DNA of 64,000 nt from Citrifermentans bremense (GCF_014218275.1 NZ_AP023213.1:2024001-2088000); one strand, 5' to 3'; positions 34,554-43,638 are shown, counted from the first letter of the stretch. The notes: a model not told the origin generated them from the letters alone. Made by a program: numbers and translations.

Positions 34554-36959
34554 ATGATAGTTACCTATAACTGGCTCAAGGAATTCGTCGATTGCGACCT
34601 GCCCGCGGCGGAACTCTCGCACCTCCTCACCATGCTCGGCCTCGAGGTCGAGCGCATGGAAGAGCTGGGCGGCGGCATGGACGACGTGGTGGTGGCGAAG
34701 GTGCTGGAGAAAAACCAGCATCCCAACGCCGACAAGCTCTCCCTTTGCAAGGTGGACAACGGCAAGGAGATCCTGAACGTCGTCTGCGGCGCGCAGAACT
34801 TCAAGGCCGGCGACAAGGTCGCCCTGGCCCAGATCGGCGCGACGCTCCCCGGCGACTTCAAGATCAAGCGCTCCAAGATCCGCGGCGAGGAGTCCTGCGG
34901 CATGCTCTGCTCCGAAAAGGAGCTGGCGCTATCCCTGGAGTCCTCCGGGATCATGATCCTCCCCGAGGATTTCAAGATCGGCACCCCGCTCTTCGACGCA
35001 CTCGGCACCAAGGACACCGTCTTCGAGATAGGGCTCACCCCCAACCGCGCCGACTGCCTGAGTGTCGTGGGCATCGCCCGCGAGATTGCGGCGAAGCTTG
35101 GGAAGAAGGTACACTACCCCGGCCTCGAGGTCGCCGAGACCGGCGCCCCCATCGACGGCATCGCCTCGGTGGCCATTAAGGCGCCCGAGCTCTGCCCGCG
35201 CTACACCGCGCGCCACATCACCGGATGCACGCTCGCGCCTTCGCCGGCCTGGCTCGCCAACCGGCTGCAGGCAGCTGGGATCCGCTCCATCAACAACGTG
35301 GTCGACGTCACCAACTACGTCCTCCTCGAGTACGGCCACCCGCTGCACGCTTTCGACTTCAAGCTCGTTTCCGGCGGGAAGATCGTGGTCGCCGCGGCAG
35401 GCGAGGGGGAGAAGTTCGTCACTCTCGACGGGCAGGAGCGCGTCCTTACCTCGAACGACCTCACCATCCGCGACGCCGAAAAAGGTGTTGCCCTTGCCGG
35501 CATCATGGGCGGCGGCAACTCCGAGATAGGGGAGGGGACCACCGAGGTGCTTCTTGAGAGCGCCTACTTCAACCCCTCCGCCATCAGGAAGACCTCCAAA
35601 CGCCTGGGGATCCACACCGAATCGTCGCACCGCTTCGAGCGCGGCACCGACGTGGCCGGCCTGACCCGTGCGCTGGACCGCGCGGCTCAGCTCATCGCGG
35701 AACTCTCCGGCGGAAATATCGCCAAGGGGGTCATCGACGTTTACCCGCACCCCGTTAAGCCGCGTACGATCAAGGCGAGGCTTGCCCGCATCAACGCGGT
35801 CACCGGCCTTTGTCTGAGCGCCGCCGAGGTACAGGACATACTGGAGCGCCTGGAGTTCGAGGTGACGCAGACCGAGCCCGGCGTGTTCCAGGTGACGGTG
35901 CCCCTTTTCAGGGTGGACCTGGAGCGCGAAATCGACCTGGTAGAGGAAGTGGTAAGGCTGAACGGCTTCGAGAAGGTCCCGGCCACCTTGCCGCAGGCCT
36001 CCGTCTTCTCGGACCTCCCCTCCGATGCCCAGCACCTCGCCGCGCGGCTGAAGGGCCTCCTGGTCTCCCAGGGGCTTTCCGAGGTGATCAACTACAGCTT
36101 CGTGGCTCCTGCCTCCTGCGAGAAGATCTTGCTACCCGCCGACGACGTCAGAAGCAACGGCATGGTCCTCTTGAACCCCATCTCGGACGAGCTCTCCGTG
36201 ATGCGCACCACCATGCTGCCGGGGCTTTTGGACACGGCCGTCAAGAACATCAGCTTCAGGACGCTGAACCTGCGCATCTTCGAGATGCGCCGCATCTACC
36301 TTCCCGCTCCTGGCAAGGAGCTTCCCGAAGAGCCCCTCTACGTCTCGGCACTGCTCACGGGGAACCGCGACCTCGAAGGGTGGAACCAGCAAAAGGGTGA
36401 GATCGACTTCTTCGACGTGAAGGGTATCGCCGAGAACATCCTGGCCGACCTCTCCATCCCCAACGTGACCTTCTCCGCGGAAAGCCTTGACCCGTACTAC
36501 CACCCGGGGAAGGCCTGCCGCATCCTCTGCGGCAACAGGGTACTGGGCTCCTTTGGGGAGCTGCATCCGACCGTGCAGGAGAACTACGGCATCGGCACGC
36601 CGCTTTACTACCTGGAGCTCAATTTCGAGGCGCTTCTTGCCTCCAGGAAGGGGAAAGGCGCGGCCCAGGTTCCTTCGCGCTTCCCCTCCACTTTCCGCGA
36701 CATAGCGATGCTGCTTCCCAAGGAGTTCCCGGTGGCGGACGTGCTTTACTGCGTGAAGGGTGTGAAGGCTCCCGAGCTCGAAGGGGTGGATGTATTCGAC
36801 GTCTACACCGGGGGGAACATCCCTGCAGGGGAGAAGAGCGTCGCCATACGTGTACGCTACGGGTCCAAGGAGAGGACTCTTACCGATGACGAGGTAACTC
36901 GACTGCACCAGCGGGTCACCGATGCCCTCAGTAAGAAATTAAATGTTTCCTTTAGATAA
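34554..36959 (+). CDS. pheT: Phenylalanyl-tRNA synthetase beta subunit
   Basis: 801 residues from the ATG at 34554 (IVTYNWLKEF start, as in the family); the in-frame upstream start at 34515 is not used. Domains: N-terminal, tRNA-binding EMAP-like fold (about 40-150), B3/B4 editing domain, B5 DNA-binding-like domain, a degenerate class II core, and a C-terminal ferredoxin-like anticodon-binding domain (SRFPSTFRDIAMLLPKEF). The 175-bp gap after pheS contains AAGCTT-rich short repeats and a pair of GTTATCCGTAA/ACGGATAGTAAC-type arms, with no ORF. ihfA follows after 90 bp. Confidence 0.97.
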   Translation: MIVTYNWLKEFVDCDLPAAELSHLLTMLGLEVERMEELGGGMDDVVVAKVLEKNQHPNADKLSLCKVDNGKEILNVVCGAQNFKAGDKVALAQIGATLPGDFKIKRSKIRGEESCGMLCSEKELALSLESSGIMILPEDFKIGTPLFDALGTKDTVFEIGLTPNRADCLSVVGIAREIAAKLGKKVHYPGLEVAETGAPIDGIASVAIKAPELCPRYTARHITGCTLAPSPAWLANRLQAAGIRSINNVVDVTNYVLLEYGHPLHAFDFKLVSGGKIVVAAAGEGEKFVTLDGQERVLTSNDLTIRDAEKGVALAGIMGGGNSEIGEGTTEVLLESAYFNPSAIRKTSKRLGIHTESSHRFERGTDVAGLTRALDRAAQLIAELSGGNIAKGVIDVYPHPVKPRTIKARLARINAVTGLCLSAAEVQDILERLEFEVTQTEPGVFQVTVPLFRVDLEREIDLVEEVVRLNGFEKVPATLPQASVFSDLPSDAQHLAARLKGLLVSQGLSEVINYSFVAPASCEKILLPADDVRSNGMVLLNPISDELSVMRTTMLPGLLDTAVKNISFRTLNLRIFEMRRIYLPAPGKELPEEPLYVSALLTGNRDLEGWNQQKGEIDFFDVKGIAENILADLSIPNVTFSAESLDPYYHPGKACRILCGNRVLGSFGELHPTVQENYGIGTPLYYLELNFEALLASRKGKGAAQVPSRFPSTFRDIAMLLPKEFPVADVLYCVKGVKAPELEGVDVFDVYTGGNIPAGEKSVAIRVRYGSKERTLTDDEVTRLHQRVTDALSKKLNVSFR

Positions 36960-37049
36960 AAACGGTTGCGAAATCGAAATCGCTATGGTATTAGATTAAG
37001 CCGCTGTTGAGAAGCACACCAATGAAATGTTGAAGCTGTTGAGGGGGTT

Positions 37050-37328
37050 ATGACCAAAGCAGACATAGTTGAGAAGATTTATGAGAAAGTGGGATTCTCC
37101 AAAAAAGAGTCCGCTGAACTCGTAGAGACGGTCTTCGACCTTATCAAGACCACTCTTGAAGAAGGTGACAAAATAAAGATTGCCGGCTTCGGCAACTTTG
37201 TAGTTAAAGAGAAAGCTGACCGTCGCGGCAGGAATCCCCAGACCGGCGAAGAGATCACCATCGTCGCCAGGAAGATCCTCACCTTCAAGCCGAGCCAGGT
37301 GCTGAAGAGCGCGATCAACAGCCAGTAG
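37050..37328 (+). CDS. ihfA: Integration host factor alpha subunit
   Basis: 92 residues, HU/IHF family. The N-terminus MTKADIVEKIYEKVG and the DNA-arm RRGRNPQTGEEI with the intercalating Pro identify IHF-alpha by the Asn-Pro-Gln-Thr motif and by its place after pheT, the normal location of ihfA. IHF bends DNA and assists sigma54 promoters, relevant to the adh promoter at 24050. GAGGGGG stands before the ATG. merR follows two bases after the stop. Confidence 0.95.
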   Translation: MTKADIVEKIYEKVGFSKKESAELVETVFDLIKTTLEEGDKIKIAGFGNFVVKEKADRRGRNPQTGEEITIVARKILTFKPSQVLKSAINSQ

Positions 37329-37330
37329 GG

Positions 37331-37669
37331 ATGACGACCGGGATTCCGGATAAGCTGTACCTGAGGATAGGCGAGGTTTCCAGCATAACCGGGCTTCCAA
37401 CTTCGGTGCTACGGTACTGGGAGACGGAATTCCAAAAGCTGGCTCCTAAGAAGAGCAGCAGCGGTCAAAGGCTCTACAGCAAGCAGGACGTGGAGCTGGT
37501 ATCAGAGATAAAAGAACTCCTTTACGCCGAGAAGCTCACCATAGAGGGGGCTAGGAAGCGGTTGGAGGGAAAGAAAAAGTACCGAAAATCTGAGCTTTCC
37601 AGTGAAACACTCGCAGCCCTCATCGAGGAAGTGAAACTGGAGTTAACAAGCTTGAGGGATCAGTTGTAA
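37331..37669 (+). CDS. MerR-family regulator (ihfA-linked type)
   Basis: 112 residues. The N-terminal winged helix-turn-helix YLRIGEVSSITGLPTSVLRYWETEF is clear, followed by the second helix pair QRLYSKQDVELV and a coiled dimerisation helix to the end. There is no effector-binding domain. This small MerR next to pheT-ihfA is widespread in Deltaproteobacteria, but its target is unknown to me. Its start is only two bases after the ihfA stop, so co-translation is likely, and tRNA-Pro follows in the same direction after 14 bp. Confidence 0.9.
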   Translation: MTTGIPDKLYLRIGEVSSITGLPTSVLRYWETEFQKLAPKKSSSGQRLYSKQDVELVSEIKELLYAEKLTIEGARKRLEGKKKYRKSELSSETLAALIEEVKLELTSLRDQL

Positions 37670-37683
37670 TTATCAGGTTTAAT

Positions 37684-37760
37684 CGGTGCGTAGCGCAGCC
37701 TGGTAGCGCACTAGACTGGGGGTCTAGTGGTCGCTGGTTCGAATCCAGTCGCACCGACCA
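37684..37760 (+). tRNA. tRNA-Pro (anticodon GGG)
   Basis: 77 nt with encoded CCA. CGGTGCG pairs with CGCACCG; anticodon stem CTAGA/TCTAG with loop CTGGGGG gives anticodon GGG; T-arm CTGG-TTCGAAT-CCAG. It begins 14 bp after the MerR stop with no separate promoter visible, so it is probably processed from the pheST-ihfA-merR transcript. Confidence 0.95.
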
Positions 37761-37765
37761 TTTCA

Positions 37766-37806
37766 AATCAGCCGCTTGGGAGACTTCCTGGGCGGCTGAT
37801 TTCGTT
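37766..37806 (+). terminator. Hairpin after tRNA-Pro
   Basis: AAATCAGCCGC (37766-37776) and GCGGCTGATTT (37792-37802) form an 11-bp stem followed by a poor T-tract (CGTTTGG). Probably the operon end. Confidence 0.6.
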
Positions 37807-37827
37807 TGGCGGTCAGATTTATCGGGC

Positions 37828-37916
37828 AAGTCTGTTGAACGTGGAGCAGAGTTTGCCCACGAAGAACTGCACGAGACTGCGTTCCCCCCTTTGCGAAGGG
37901 GGGGCAGGGGGATTTG
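37828..37916. repeat. Palindromic spacer element
   Basis: GGGCAA (37828-37833) and TTGCCC (37853-37858) enclose a short loop, followed by a tight hairpin CCCCCCTTTGCGAAGGGGGG (37884-37903) and a GGGGCAGGGGGATTT tail. It resembles dispersed G-rich intergenic repeats; no coding potential. Confidence 0.5.
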
Positions 37917-38078
37917 CCTCTGTGACTTTCGTCTTCTCGTCAAAGTCTTAAAGGCTGCTAACTGTGCGGTATGAGCGGACTTGCCGCAGTTATGGTATGT
38001 TTTCTTCCGGCACCGCTTCCCGTACCAGAGCCGGTTCCATCCCACCGACCGGCCGCGAGCATTGGAGCTTGTGAGTTT

Positions 38079-38708
38079 ATGGCTGACCGACCCGCACAAC
38101 TTATCGCCTGTCACGAGTGCGACCTGCTGCAGCGCGACATCCCGCTCAACCCCGGTTGCACCGCCAGTTGCAGGCGCTGCGGCGCAGTCCTTTACCGCAA
38201 CGCGACCGACAGCATCAATCGCACCCTGGCGTACACGCTTGCAGCCGGGATCCTCTTCGTGGTCGCCAACTCTTTCCCCATCTTCAGTATCGAGGTATCC
38301 GGGGACCGCAGCGCCATCACCCTTTTCGGCGCCGTCCGAGCACTCTGGGAGCAGGGGGTGCGGACCATCTCCGTCATGGTCTTCATCACTGCAATCCTGG
38401 TCCCCTGCCTTGAGCTCTTTTCGCTGACCGCACTCCTTTTGCCCCTGAAACTCGGCCTCGTTCCTCCGAAGTACACCCTGTTCATGCGCACCTTGCAGTT
38501 CATTGAGCCGTGGGGGATGGTCGAGGTGTTCATGCTCGGGGTGCTGGTCTCCCTGGTGAAGCTGACCAACAACTTCAGGGTCATCCCCGGTTTCGCCCTT
38601 TACTCCTTCGGCCTTTTGACCCTGCTCATAGCGGCGGCCGCAGCTTCCTTCAGCGCGCGCGACATCTGGAACAGGCTCGACGAGATGATGAGACAGGAGG
38701 GGGCGTGA
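38079..38708 (+). CDS. pqiA: PqiA-like membrane protein, first half
   Basis: 209 residues from the ATG at 38079 (MADRPAQL); the longer ORF start at 37971 runs through spacer. Two CxxC pairs at the N-terminus (CHECDLLQR, CRRCGAVLY) suggest a rubredoxin-like metal site in the cytosol, followed by four transmembrane helices (TLAAGILFVVANSFPIFSI first). E. coli PqiA has two such modules in one chain; here the modules are separate genes overlapping by GTGA (38705-38708). With PqiB and PqiC it should form a system moving lipid between the two membranes. Confidence 0.9.
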   Translation: MADRPAQLIACHECDLLQRDIPLNPGCTASCRRCGAVLYRNATDSINRTLAYTLAAGILFVVANSFPIFSIEVSGDRSAITLFGAVRALWEQGVRTISVMVFITAILVPCLELFSLTALLLPLKLGLVPPKYTLFMRTLQFIEPWGMVEVFMLGVLVSLVKLTNNFRVIPGFALYSFGLLTLLIAAAAASFSARDIWNRLDEMMRQEGA

Positions 38709-39352
38709 CTCAGGTGAATTCCGGCATACCGAGTGCGGCAAGCAACGGGCTTTGCTCCTGCCACGTCTGCCGCCTGGTCTCGCGGCGCAGCCGCTTCTCG
38801 CGCCGCGAACACTGCCCCCGCTGCGGGGCTACGCTTCATTTTCGTAAGCCTCGGAGCATCGAGCGCTGCTGGGCCCTGGTGATCGCCTCCTATATCCTGT
38901 ACATACCGGCCAACCTGCTGGTCATGATGGAGACCGGCTCGCTGATAAACTACCGCAAGGACACCATAGTAAGCGGCGTGGTGCACCTTTGGAAAACCGG
39001 CTCCTGGATGATAGCCGTCATAGTCTTCATAGCCAGCGTGGCGATTCCGGTCTTGAAGCTGTTCTCGCTCACCTTTTTGCTGATCAGCGTGCAGCGCCGC
39101 TCGACTTGGCGCCCGAGGCAGCGCACCCGCCTGTTCCGGCTCCTGGAAGCGGTGGGACGCTGGTCCATGCTCGATATTTACGTGGTCACCCTCCTTGCCG
39201 CGCTGGTGCAACTAGGCTCACTGGCTGTGGTGAAGGCGGGGCCTGCCGCGGTCGCCTTCGGCGCCGTGGTGATCTTGACCATGTTCGCCACCATGCAGTT
39301 CGACCCGCGCCTGATCTGGGACCCCCTGCAGAAAGAGGAAATTCATGACTGA
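38705..39352 (+). CDS. PqiA-like membrane protein, second half
   Basis: 215 residues from a GTG at 38705, overlapping the first half by four bases; the long ORF start at 38510 is inside pqiA. It repeats the same plan: CHVCRLVSRR and CPRCGATLHFRK, then four transmembrane segments (CWALVIASYILYIPANLLVMM first). Together the two proteins equal one E. coli PqiA. Its last codons overlap the start of pqiB at 39345, so all four genes are translationally linked. Confidence 0.9.
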   Translation: MTQVNSGIPSAASNGLCSCHVCRLVSRRSRFSRREHCPRCGATLHFRKPRSIERCWALVIASYILYIPANLLVMMETGSLINYRKDTIVSGVVHLWKTGSWMIAVIVFIASVAIPVLKLFSLTFLLISVQRRSTWRPRQRTRLFRLLEAVGRWSMLDIYVVTLLAALVQLGSLAVVKAGPAAVAFGAVVILTMFATMQFDPRLIWDPLQKEEIHD

Positions 39353-41024
39353 TACACCTGAGAAAAACGCCCTCGACGACATCCCCGAGGCGGTCAGCGA
39401 GCCCAAGCGCCGTTTCAGCATCCAGCTGGTCTGGATCATCCCGATCGTCGCCGCGCTTATCGGACTCTCCATCGCCGTCAAGGCATACATCGACCGCGGG
39501 CAGGTCATCACCATCACCTTCAAGACCGGCGAGGGGCTGGAGGCGGGGAAGACCAAGCTCAAGTACAAGGACGTGATGATCGGCGAGGTGAAGTCGATCG
39601 CCATATCCAACGACCGCTCCCACGTGGTGGTGACCGCCGAGGTGACCAAGGACGCCCGCGGCCTCATGGTCAAGGACACCCGTTTCTGGGTGGTGCGGGC
39701 GCGGATTTCCGGCGGCAACGTCTCCGGCCTGAACACGCTTCTCGGTGGATCCTACATCGGCGTCGAGGCGGGAACCTACACCGAGCCGCGCGAGGATTTC
39801 GTAGGGCTTGAATCGCCTCCCGCGGTATCCGTAGATGTCCCCGGGCGCCAGTTCGTGCTGCACTCAACTGAGGTCGGCTCGCTCGACACCGGCTCCCCCA
39901 TATTTTTCCGCCGCATGCAGGTGGGGCAGGTGGTCGGGACCGAATTGGACCGCGACGGCAAGGGGGTCACGGTCAAGATCTTCATCCGCTCCCCTTACGA
40001 CAAGTTCATCAAGGTCAACACCTACTTCTGGCATGCCAGCGGCATCGACCTGACCTTGAGTGCCAGCGGGGTGAAGGTCGACACCGAGTCCATGGTGTCG
40101 ATCCTTCTGGGGGGGATCTCCTTCGAGGAGCCTGAAGGGAAGGGGGATGCACCCCCCGCGCCTCCCAACACCATATTCTCCCTCTACGCGACCAGGGACG
40201 ACGCCGCCAAGCATGCGGCGGCCGTGGAGAAGTTCGTGCTCGTCTTCAAGGAATCGGTGCGCGGGCTCGCCGTGGGAGCGCCGGTCGACCTTCGCGGGGT
40301 GACGGTGGGCGAGGTTACCAAGATCGACGTGGCGCTCAACGCCAAGGGAACGGATTTCACTGTCCCGGTCGAGATACAGTTCTACCCCAACCACCTCCTT
40401 CCCAAGGCAAACGGACAGGAGAAGGCGCCGGAGACAGGCGACCGGATGCTTAGGAGGCTTTTGGACGACATGGTGGCGCACGGCTTCCGCGCGCAGATCA
40501 AGAGCGCTAGTCTTCTCACCGGTCAGCTTTACGTGGCGCTCGACTTCGTGCCGGGGACACGACCGGCGAAGATCGACTGGAAAGCGGACCCGCCGCGCTT
40601 CCCGACCGTCCCGGGGTCGATGGAGAAGCTGCAGAAGAACCTGATCGAGATCGTGCAGAGGATCGAGAAGCTCCCGCTTGAGCAGATCGCCGGCGACGCG
40701 GGGACCACCATACGCTCGCTCGATTCCACGCTGAAAAGCGCCGACCAGTTGCTGAAGAACATGGACCGCAACCTGGTCCCGGAGGCACGCTCCGTCCTCA
40801 TAGAGTCGCGACAGGCCATCGACGAGGTCAAGAAGACCCTTGCCGATGCGCGTCAGACCCTGGGAGGGGCCAACGGCGTCCTCGCCCCGGACGCCCCGGT
40901 GCAGATCGACCTGCGTGACACCATGCGCGAGGTGTCGCGCGCCGCCCAGTCGCTGAGGGTTCTGGGCGACTACCTGGAGCAGCACCCCGAAGCGCTGATC
41001 CGAGGTAAAAAACAGGAGAAATAG
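39345..41024 (+). CDS. pqiB: PqiB-like protein with MCE domains
   Basis: 559 residues. One N-terminal transmembrane helix (LVWIIPIVAALIGLSIAVKAYI) anchors it in the inner membrane; the rest lies in the periplasm. Three MCE domains are visible by their starts (ITFKTGEGLEAGKTKLKYKD; FVLHSTEVGSLDTGSPIFF; LVFKESVRGLAVGAPVDLRG), then a long helical C-terminus. In E. coli PqiB hexamers form a hydrophobic syringe-like channel spanning the periplasm. It starts 8 bases before the second PqiA half ends, and pqiC follows after two bases. Confidence 0.94.
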   Translation: MTDTPEKNALDDIPEAVSEPKRRFSIQLVWIIPIVAALIGLSIAVKAYIDRGQVITITFKTGEGLEAGKTKLKYKDVMIGEVKSIAISNDRSHVVVTAEVTKDARGLMVKDTRFWVVRARISGGNVSGLNTLLGGSYIGVEAGTYTEPREDFVGLESPPAVSVDVPGRQFVLHSTEVGSLDTGSPIFFRRMQVGQVVGTELDRDGKGVTVKIFIRSPYDKFIKVNTYFWHASGIDLTLSASGVKVDTESMVSILLGGISFEEPEGKGDAPPAPPNTIFSLYATRDDAAKHAAAVEKFVLVFKESVRGLAVGAPVDLRGVTVGEVTKIDVALNAKGTDFTVPVEIQFYPNHLLPKANGQEKAPETGDRMLRRLLDDMVAHGFRAQIKSASLLTGQLYVALDFVPGTRPAKIDWKADPPRFPTVPGSMEKLQKNLIEIVQRIEKLPLEQIAGDAGTTIRSLDSTLKSADQLLKNMDRNLVPEARSVLIESRQAIDEVKKTLADARQTLGGANGVLAPDAPVQIDLRDTMREVSRAAQSLRVLGDYLEQHPEALIRGKKQEK

Positions 41025-41026
41025 CC

Positions 41027-41620
41027 ATGCGCAAGCCAGCCCTATGCCTGATATCGCTCGTCCTGGTACTGTCGGTTTCCGCCTGCAGCAGGTCGCCTCG
41101 ATCAAACTTCTACACCCTTGTCCCACAGGCGTTGCCGCCCGGGCAGGCGCTCTCAGCCGCGGCCCCGTCGGTCTCCGTAGGCCCGGTCACCATCCCCGAA
41201 GTAGTCGACCGCCCCCAGATCGTCTTGCGCGTTGCCGAAAACAGGGTCGAGGTCCTGGAGAGTCACCGCTGGGCTGAGCCTTTGAAGAGCGAGATACCGC
41301 GCCTGATGGCGCAGGATCTGGGTCGCATGCTTGGCTCCTCCCGTGTTTCCAGCTACGGGCAAAGCGCAGGCGCCGACGCGACCTACCGCGTGCTGGTCGA
41401 CATCGCAAGGCTGGAGGCGGTTCCCGGGGAGGCGGCCACAGTCCAGGCGCTTTGGACCGTGCGCCGCGGCAGCGCCAGGATAAAGGGGGAGTCGCTGGTG
41501 CGCCAGAAGGTTTCTGGCCCCGGCTACGACCAGCTGGTCTCGGCCTGCAGCCGCGCGCTGGCGGGGGTGAGTTCCGACATTGCCAAGGCGATCCAGGCCG
41601 ACGCCGCGGCGCTCCCCTGA
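41027..41620 (+). CDS. pqiC: PqiC-like outer-membrane lipoprotein (ABC-type transport auxiliary)
   Basis: 197 residues. A lipoprotein signal peptide ends in the lipobox LSVSAC with Cys20; the mature protein starts SRSPRSNFYTL and has the DUF330/LptE-like pattern (PEVVDRPQIVLRV, EPLKSEIPRLMAQDL). PqiC is thought to dock the PqiB needle to the outer membrane. CAGGAG precedes the ATG at 41027. It ends the four-gene pqi operon. Confidence 0.92.
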   Translation: MRKPALCLISLVLVLSVSACSRSPRSNFYTLVPQALPPGQALSAAAPSVSVGPVTIPEVVDRPQIVLRVAENRVEVLESHRWAEPLKSEIPRLMAQDLGRMLGSSRVSSYGQSAGADATYRVLVDIARLEAVPGEAATVQALWTVRRGSARIKGESLVRQKVSGPGYDQLVSACSRALAGVSSDIAKAIQADAAALP

Positions 41621-41719
41621 TATTCTGAACCGCCGGGTCCCGTCCTGTGCAGTGGGCGGGTGGTACAATATTGGCTTGTTGCCGTCGAACTGAAGAAACA
41701 GAGTTCATCAGGAGGGGTC

Positions 41720-42703
41720 ATGGTCATTCTTGCTGGAGATGTCGGTGGAACCTCTACGCGGCTTGCCTACTTCGAGTCCACGCGCAACGGTCTGGTCGCG
41801 CTTGCCGAGGGCCGTTACCAAAGCCAGGAGCACAGCAGCTTAGCCGACATCGTGCGCCGCTTCGCCACCCAGTACCGCATGGACGCCCAAAAGGCCTGCT
41901 TCGGCATAGCAGGGCCGGTGATCGACGGCAGGGTGCGGACCCCGAACCTTCCCTGGAACATCGACAGCGGCGAGCTTGCTGCGGCAGTCGGCCTTAAAGA
42001 GGTGCGCCTGATCAACGACCTCGAGGCGAACACCTACGGCATCGCCGAGCTGAAGGCGCAGGACCTCTTGACGTTGAACCCCGGAGTGGCGGACCCTACA
42101 GGGACCATAGCCGTCGTCTCCGCCGGCACCGGCCTCGGCGAATCCCTCGCCTACTGGGACGGCGCCGCCCACAGGCCGCTTCCCAGCGAGGCGGGTCACG
42201 CCGATTTCGCCGCCAGAAACGAGGTCGAGGCAGACCTTTTGCTCTACCTTCAGGCGAAACACGGCCGGGTCAGCTACGAGCGCGTCCTCTCGGGCCCGGG
42301 GCTTCTCGATATCTACCGGTTTCTCAGGGACAGGCATTACTTCCAGGAAGACGAGGCCATCATAGCAGCCATGAACGCGGGGGACGCCCCTGCGGTCATC
42401 ACCCGCGCGGCGCTGGATGGGAACTGCCCCATGTGCGAGAAGGCGCTCGATATCTTCGTTGCGGTCTACGGCGCCGAAGCAGGCAACGCGGCCCTCAGGT
42501 TCCTTGCCACCGGTGGCGTCTATCTCGGTGGGGGGATCGCTCCCAAGATCTCGGAGAAACTGCGTGGGGCTTCCTTCATCGTCGCCTTCACCGCAAAAGG
42601 GCGTCTCAGCTCTTTGGTGCAAACAATACCGGTGCATGTCATACTAAACGAGCGAACCGCACTGCTAGGTGCGGGCAGGGCTGCTTCAATCTCATCCAGT
42701 TGA
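41720..42703 (+). CDS. glk: Glucokinase
   Basis: 327 residues from the ATG at 41720 with GGAGGGG at 41711-41717; the ORF start at 41660 is upstream of this site. It phosphorylates glucose with ATP. The phosphate-1 motif LAGDVGGTSTRLAYF is at the N-terminus, LINDLEANTYGI holds the catalytic Asp, and the AGTGLGESLAYW and SEAGHADFAARNE segments are those of the proteobacterial Glk family (not ROK). The C-terminus has LATGGVYLGGGIAPK. Nothing next to it concerns sugar uptake. Confidence 0.95.
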   Translation: MVILAGDVGGTSTRLAYFESTRNGLVALAEGRYQSQEHSSLADIVRRFATQYRMDAQKACFGIAGPVIDGRVRTPNLPWNIDSGELAAAVGLKEVRLINDLEANTYGIAELKAQDLLTLNPGVADPTGTIAVVSAGTGLGESLAYWDGAAHRPLPSEAGHADFAARNEVEADLLLYLQAKHGRVSYERVLSGPGLLDIYRFLRDRHYFQEDEAIIAAMNAGDAPAVITRAALDGNCPMCEKALDIFVAVYGAEAGNAALRFLATGGVYLGGGIAPKISEKLRGASFIVAFTAKGRLSSLVQTIPVHVILNERTALLGAGRAASISSS

Positions 42704-42848
42704 CCTTTGTCACTCGTACTTAATCCATTCTTGTCCTCTTTGTTGCCCAGCAACTGGCCTCAAAACCTTCCATGCTGACATCACAGCCACTGAATCTGCT
42801 TTTTTCTTCTAATAAACAGTCCTGCCTTTGTTGATTTATACTTTATCG

Positions 42849-42876
42849 TTGACAATATCTCTCTGTCTGCTATTAA
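42849..42876 (+). promoter_or_regulatory. Candidate sigma70 promoter of mucR
   Basis: TTGACA (42849-42854), 16-bp spacer, TATTAA (42871-42876), in an AT-rich stretch 33 bp before the ATG; AAAGGAGG lies at the right distance for translation. Confidence 0.6.
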
Positions 42877-42908
42877 TCAGTCAATATATTCACAAAGGAG
42901 GATAATAG

Positions 42909-43448
42909 ATGGCGACTCTGGTAGAGATAGCAGCGCAACTCGTGTCATCGCATGCTTCCAGCACTCCGATGACTTCGGACGAGCTTCTCGCAGAAATAAG
43001 CAAAGTACATGCAGCACTGAAGAACCTCGAAGCAGGTCAAAGCATAGAAGGAATCGACGAATCCAAGCCTTCCGTCAGCATGAAGGAAGCCTTCAGGAAG
43101 AACGAAGTGGTCTGCCTGGTGTGCGGCAAAGGGGGCTTCAAGACCCTTGCCCGCCATCTCTCCACAGCCCACGGCATGAAGCCTGGCGCCTATAAGAAGC
43201 AGTTCGGCATCTCCAGCAAGCAGGCGCTCTCGGCAAAGAGCTACTCCGAGGCGCGCAGGAAGATGGCCCAGGACCGTGGACTCGCCGACAACCTCGCCAA
43301 GGCGCGCGAAGTCCGCATGGCCAACATCGAAGCCAAGAAAGAGGGCGGGGCCGCCAGCGCGAAGGCAGCCAAACCCGCCAAGCCTGCAAAGGCTGCAAAA
43401 GCTGTCAAGGCGGCCAAGCCCAAAGCCGCTGCCAAGGCAAAGAAATAG
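42909..43448 (+). CDS. MucR/Ros-family zinc-finger regulator with lysine/alanine-rich tail
   Basis: 179 residues. The MucR core lies at about 60-120: VVCLVCGKGGFKTLARHLSTAHGMKP has the Cys2-His2 zinc ligands, followed by YKKQFGI. From about residue 145 to the end the chain is almost only Ala, Lys and Pro (repeated AKPAKPAKAAK units), like histone-H1 or bacterial HctA/AlgP tails that bind DNA without sequence preference. MucR proteins act as nucleoid-associated silencers in alphaproteobacteria, so a basic tail that compacts DNA is reasonable. A promoter precedes it and a terminator follows. Confidence 0.9.
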   Translation: MATLVEIAAQLVSSHASSTPMTSDELLAEISKVHAALKNLEAGQSIEGIDESKPSVSMKEAFRKNEVVCLVCGKGGFKTLARHLSTAHGMKPGAYKKQFGISSKQALSAKSYSEARRKMAQDRGLADNLAKAREVRMANIEAKKEGGAASAKAAKPAKPAKAAKAVKAAKPKAAAKAKK

Positions 43449-43463
43449 CATAGCGGATTGGCA

Positions 43464-43500
43464 CAAAAAAAGGCCCCTCTTTACGAGGAGCCTTTTTTTG
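43464..43500 (+). terminator. Terminator after mucR
   Basis: AAAAAAAGGC.CCTC-TTTAC-GAGG.GCCTTTTTTT: a stem with one mismatch between two homopolymer flanks, 16 bp after the stop; active on either strand. Confidence 0.88.
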
Positions 43501-43638
43501 TCTACTCCCCGCTTTGAACCGATTATCATAGAGTGCGCAGGCCCGACGAAAGATCAGTGCTGAAACAGTGATGACATTGGAAAAAATGTTGGTATAGTTT
43601 TGCCTGTTTCTCAAAATTTCACTCCGGAGGCATAACCC

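Noticed and set aside
37971-38078. Longer N-terminus of PqiA
   Set aside because: The extra 36 codons run through spacer sequence, are proline-rich, and precede the conserved zinc-ribbon start.
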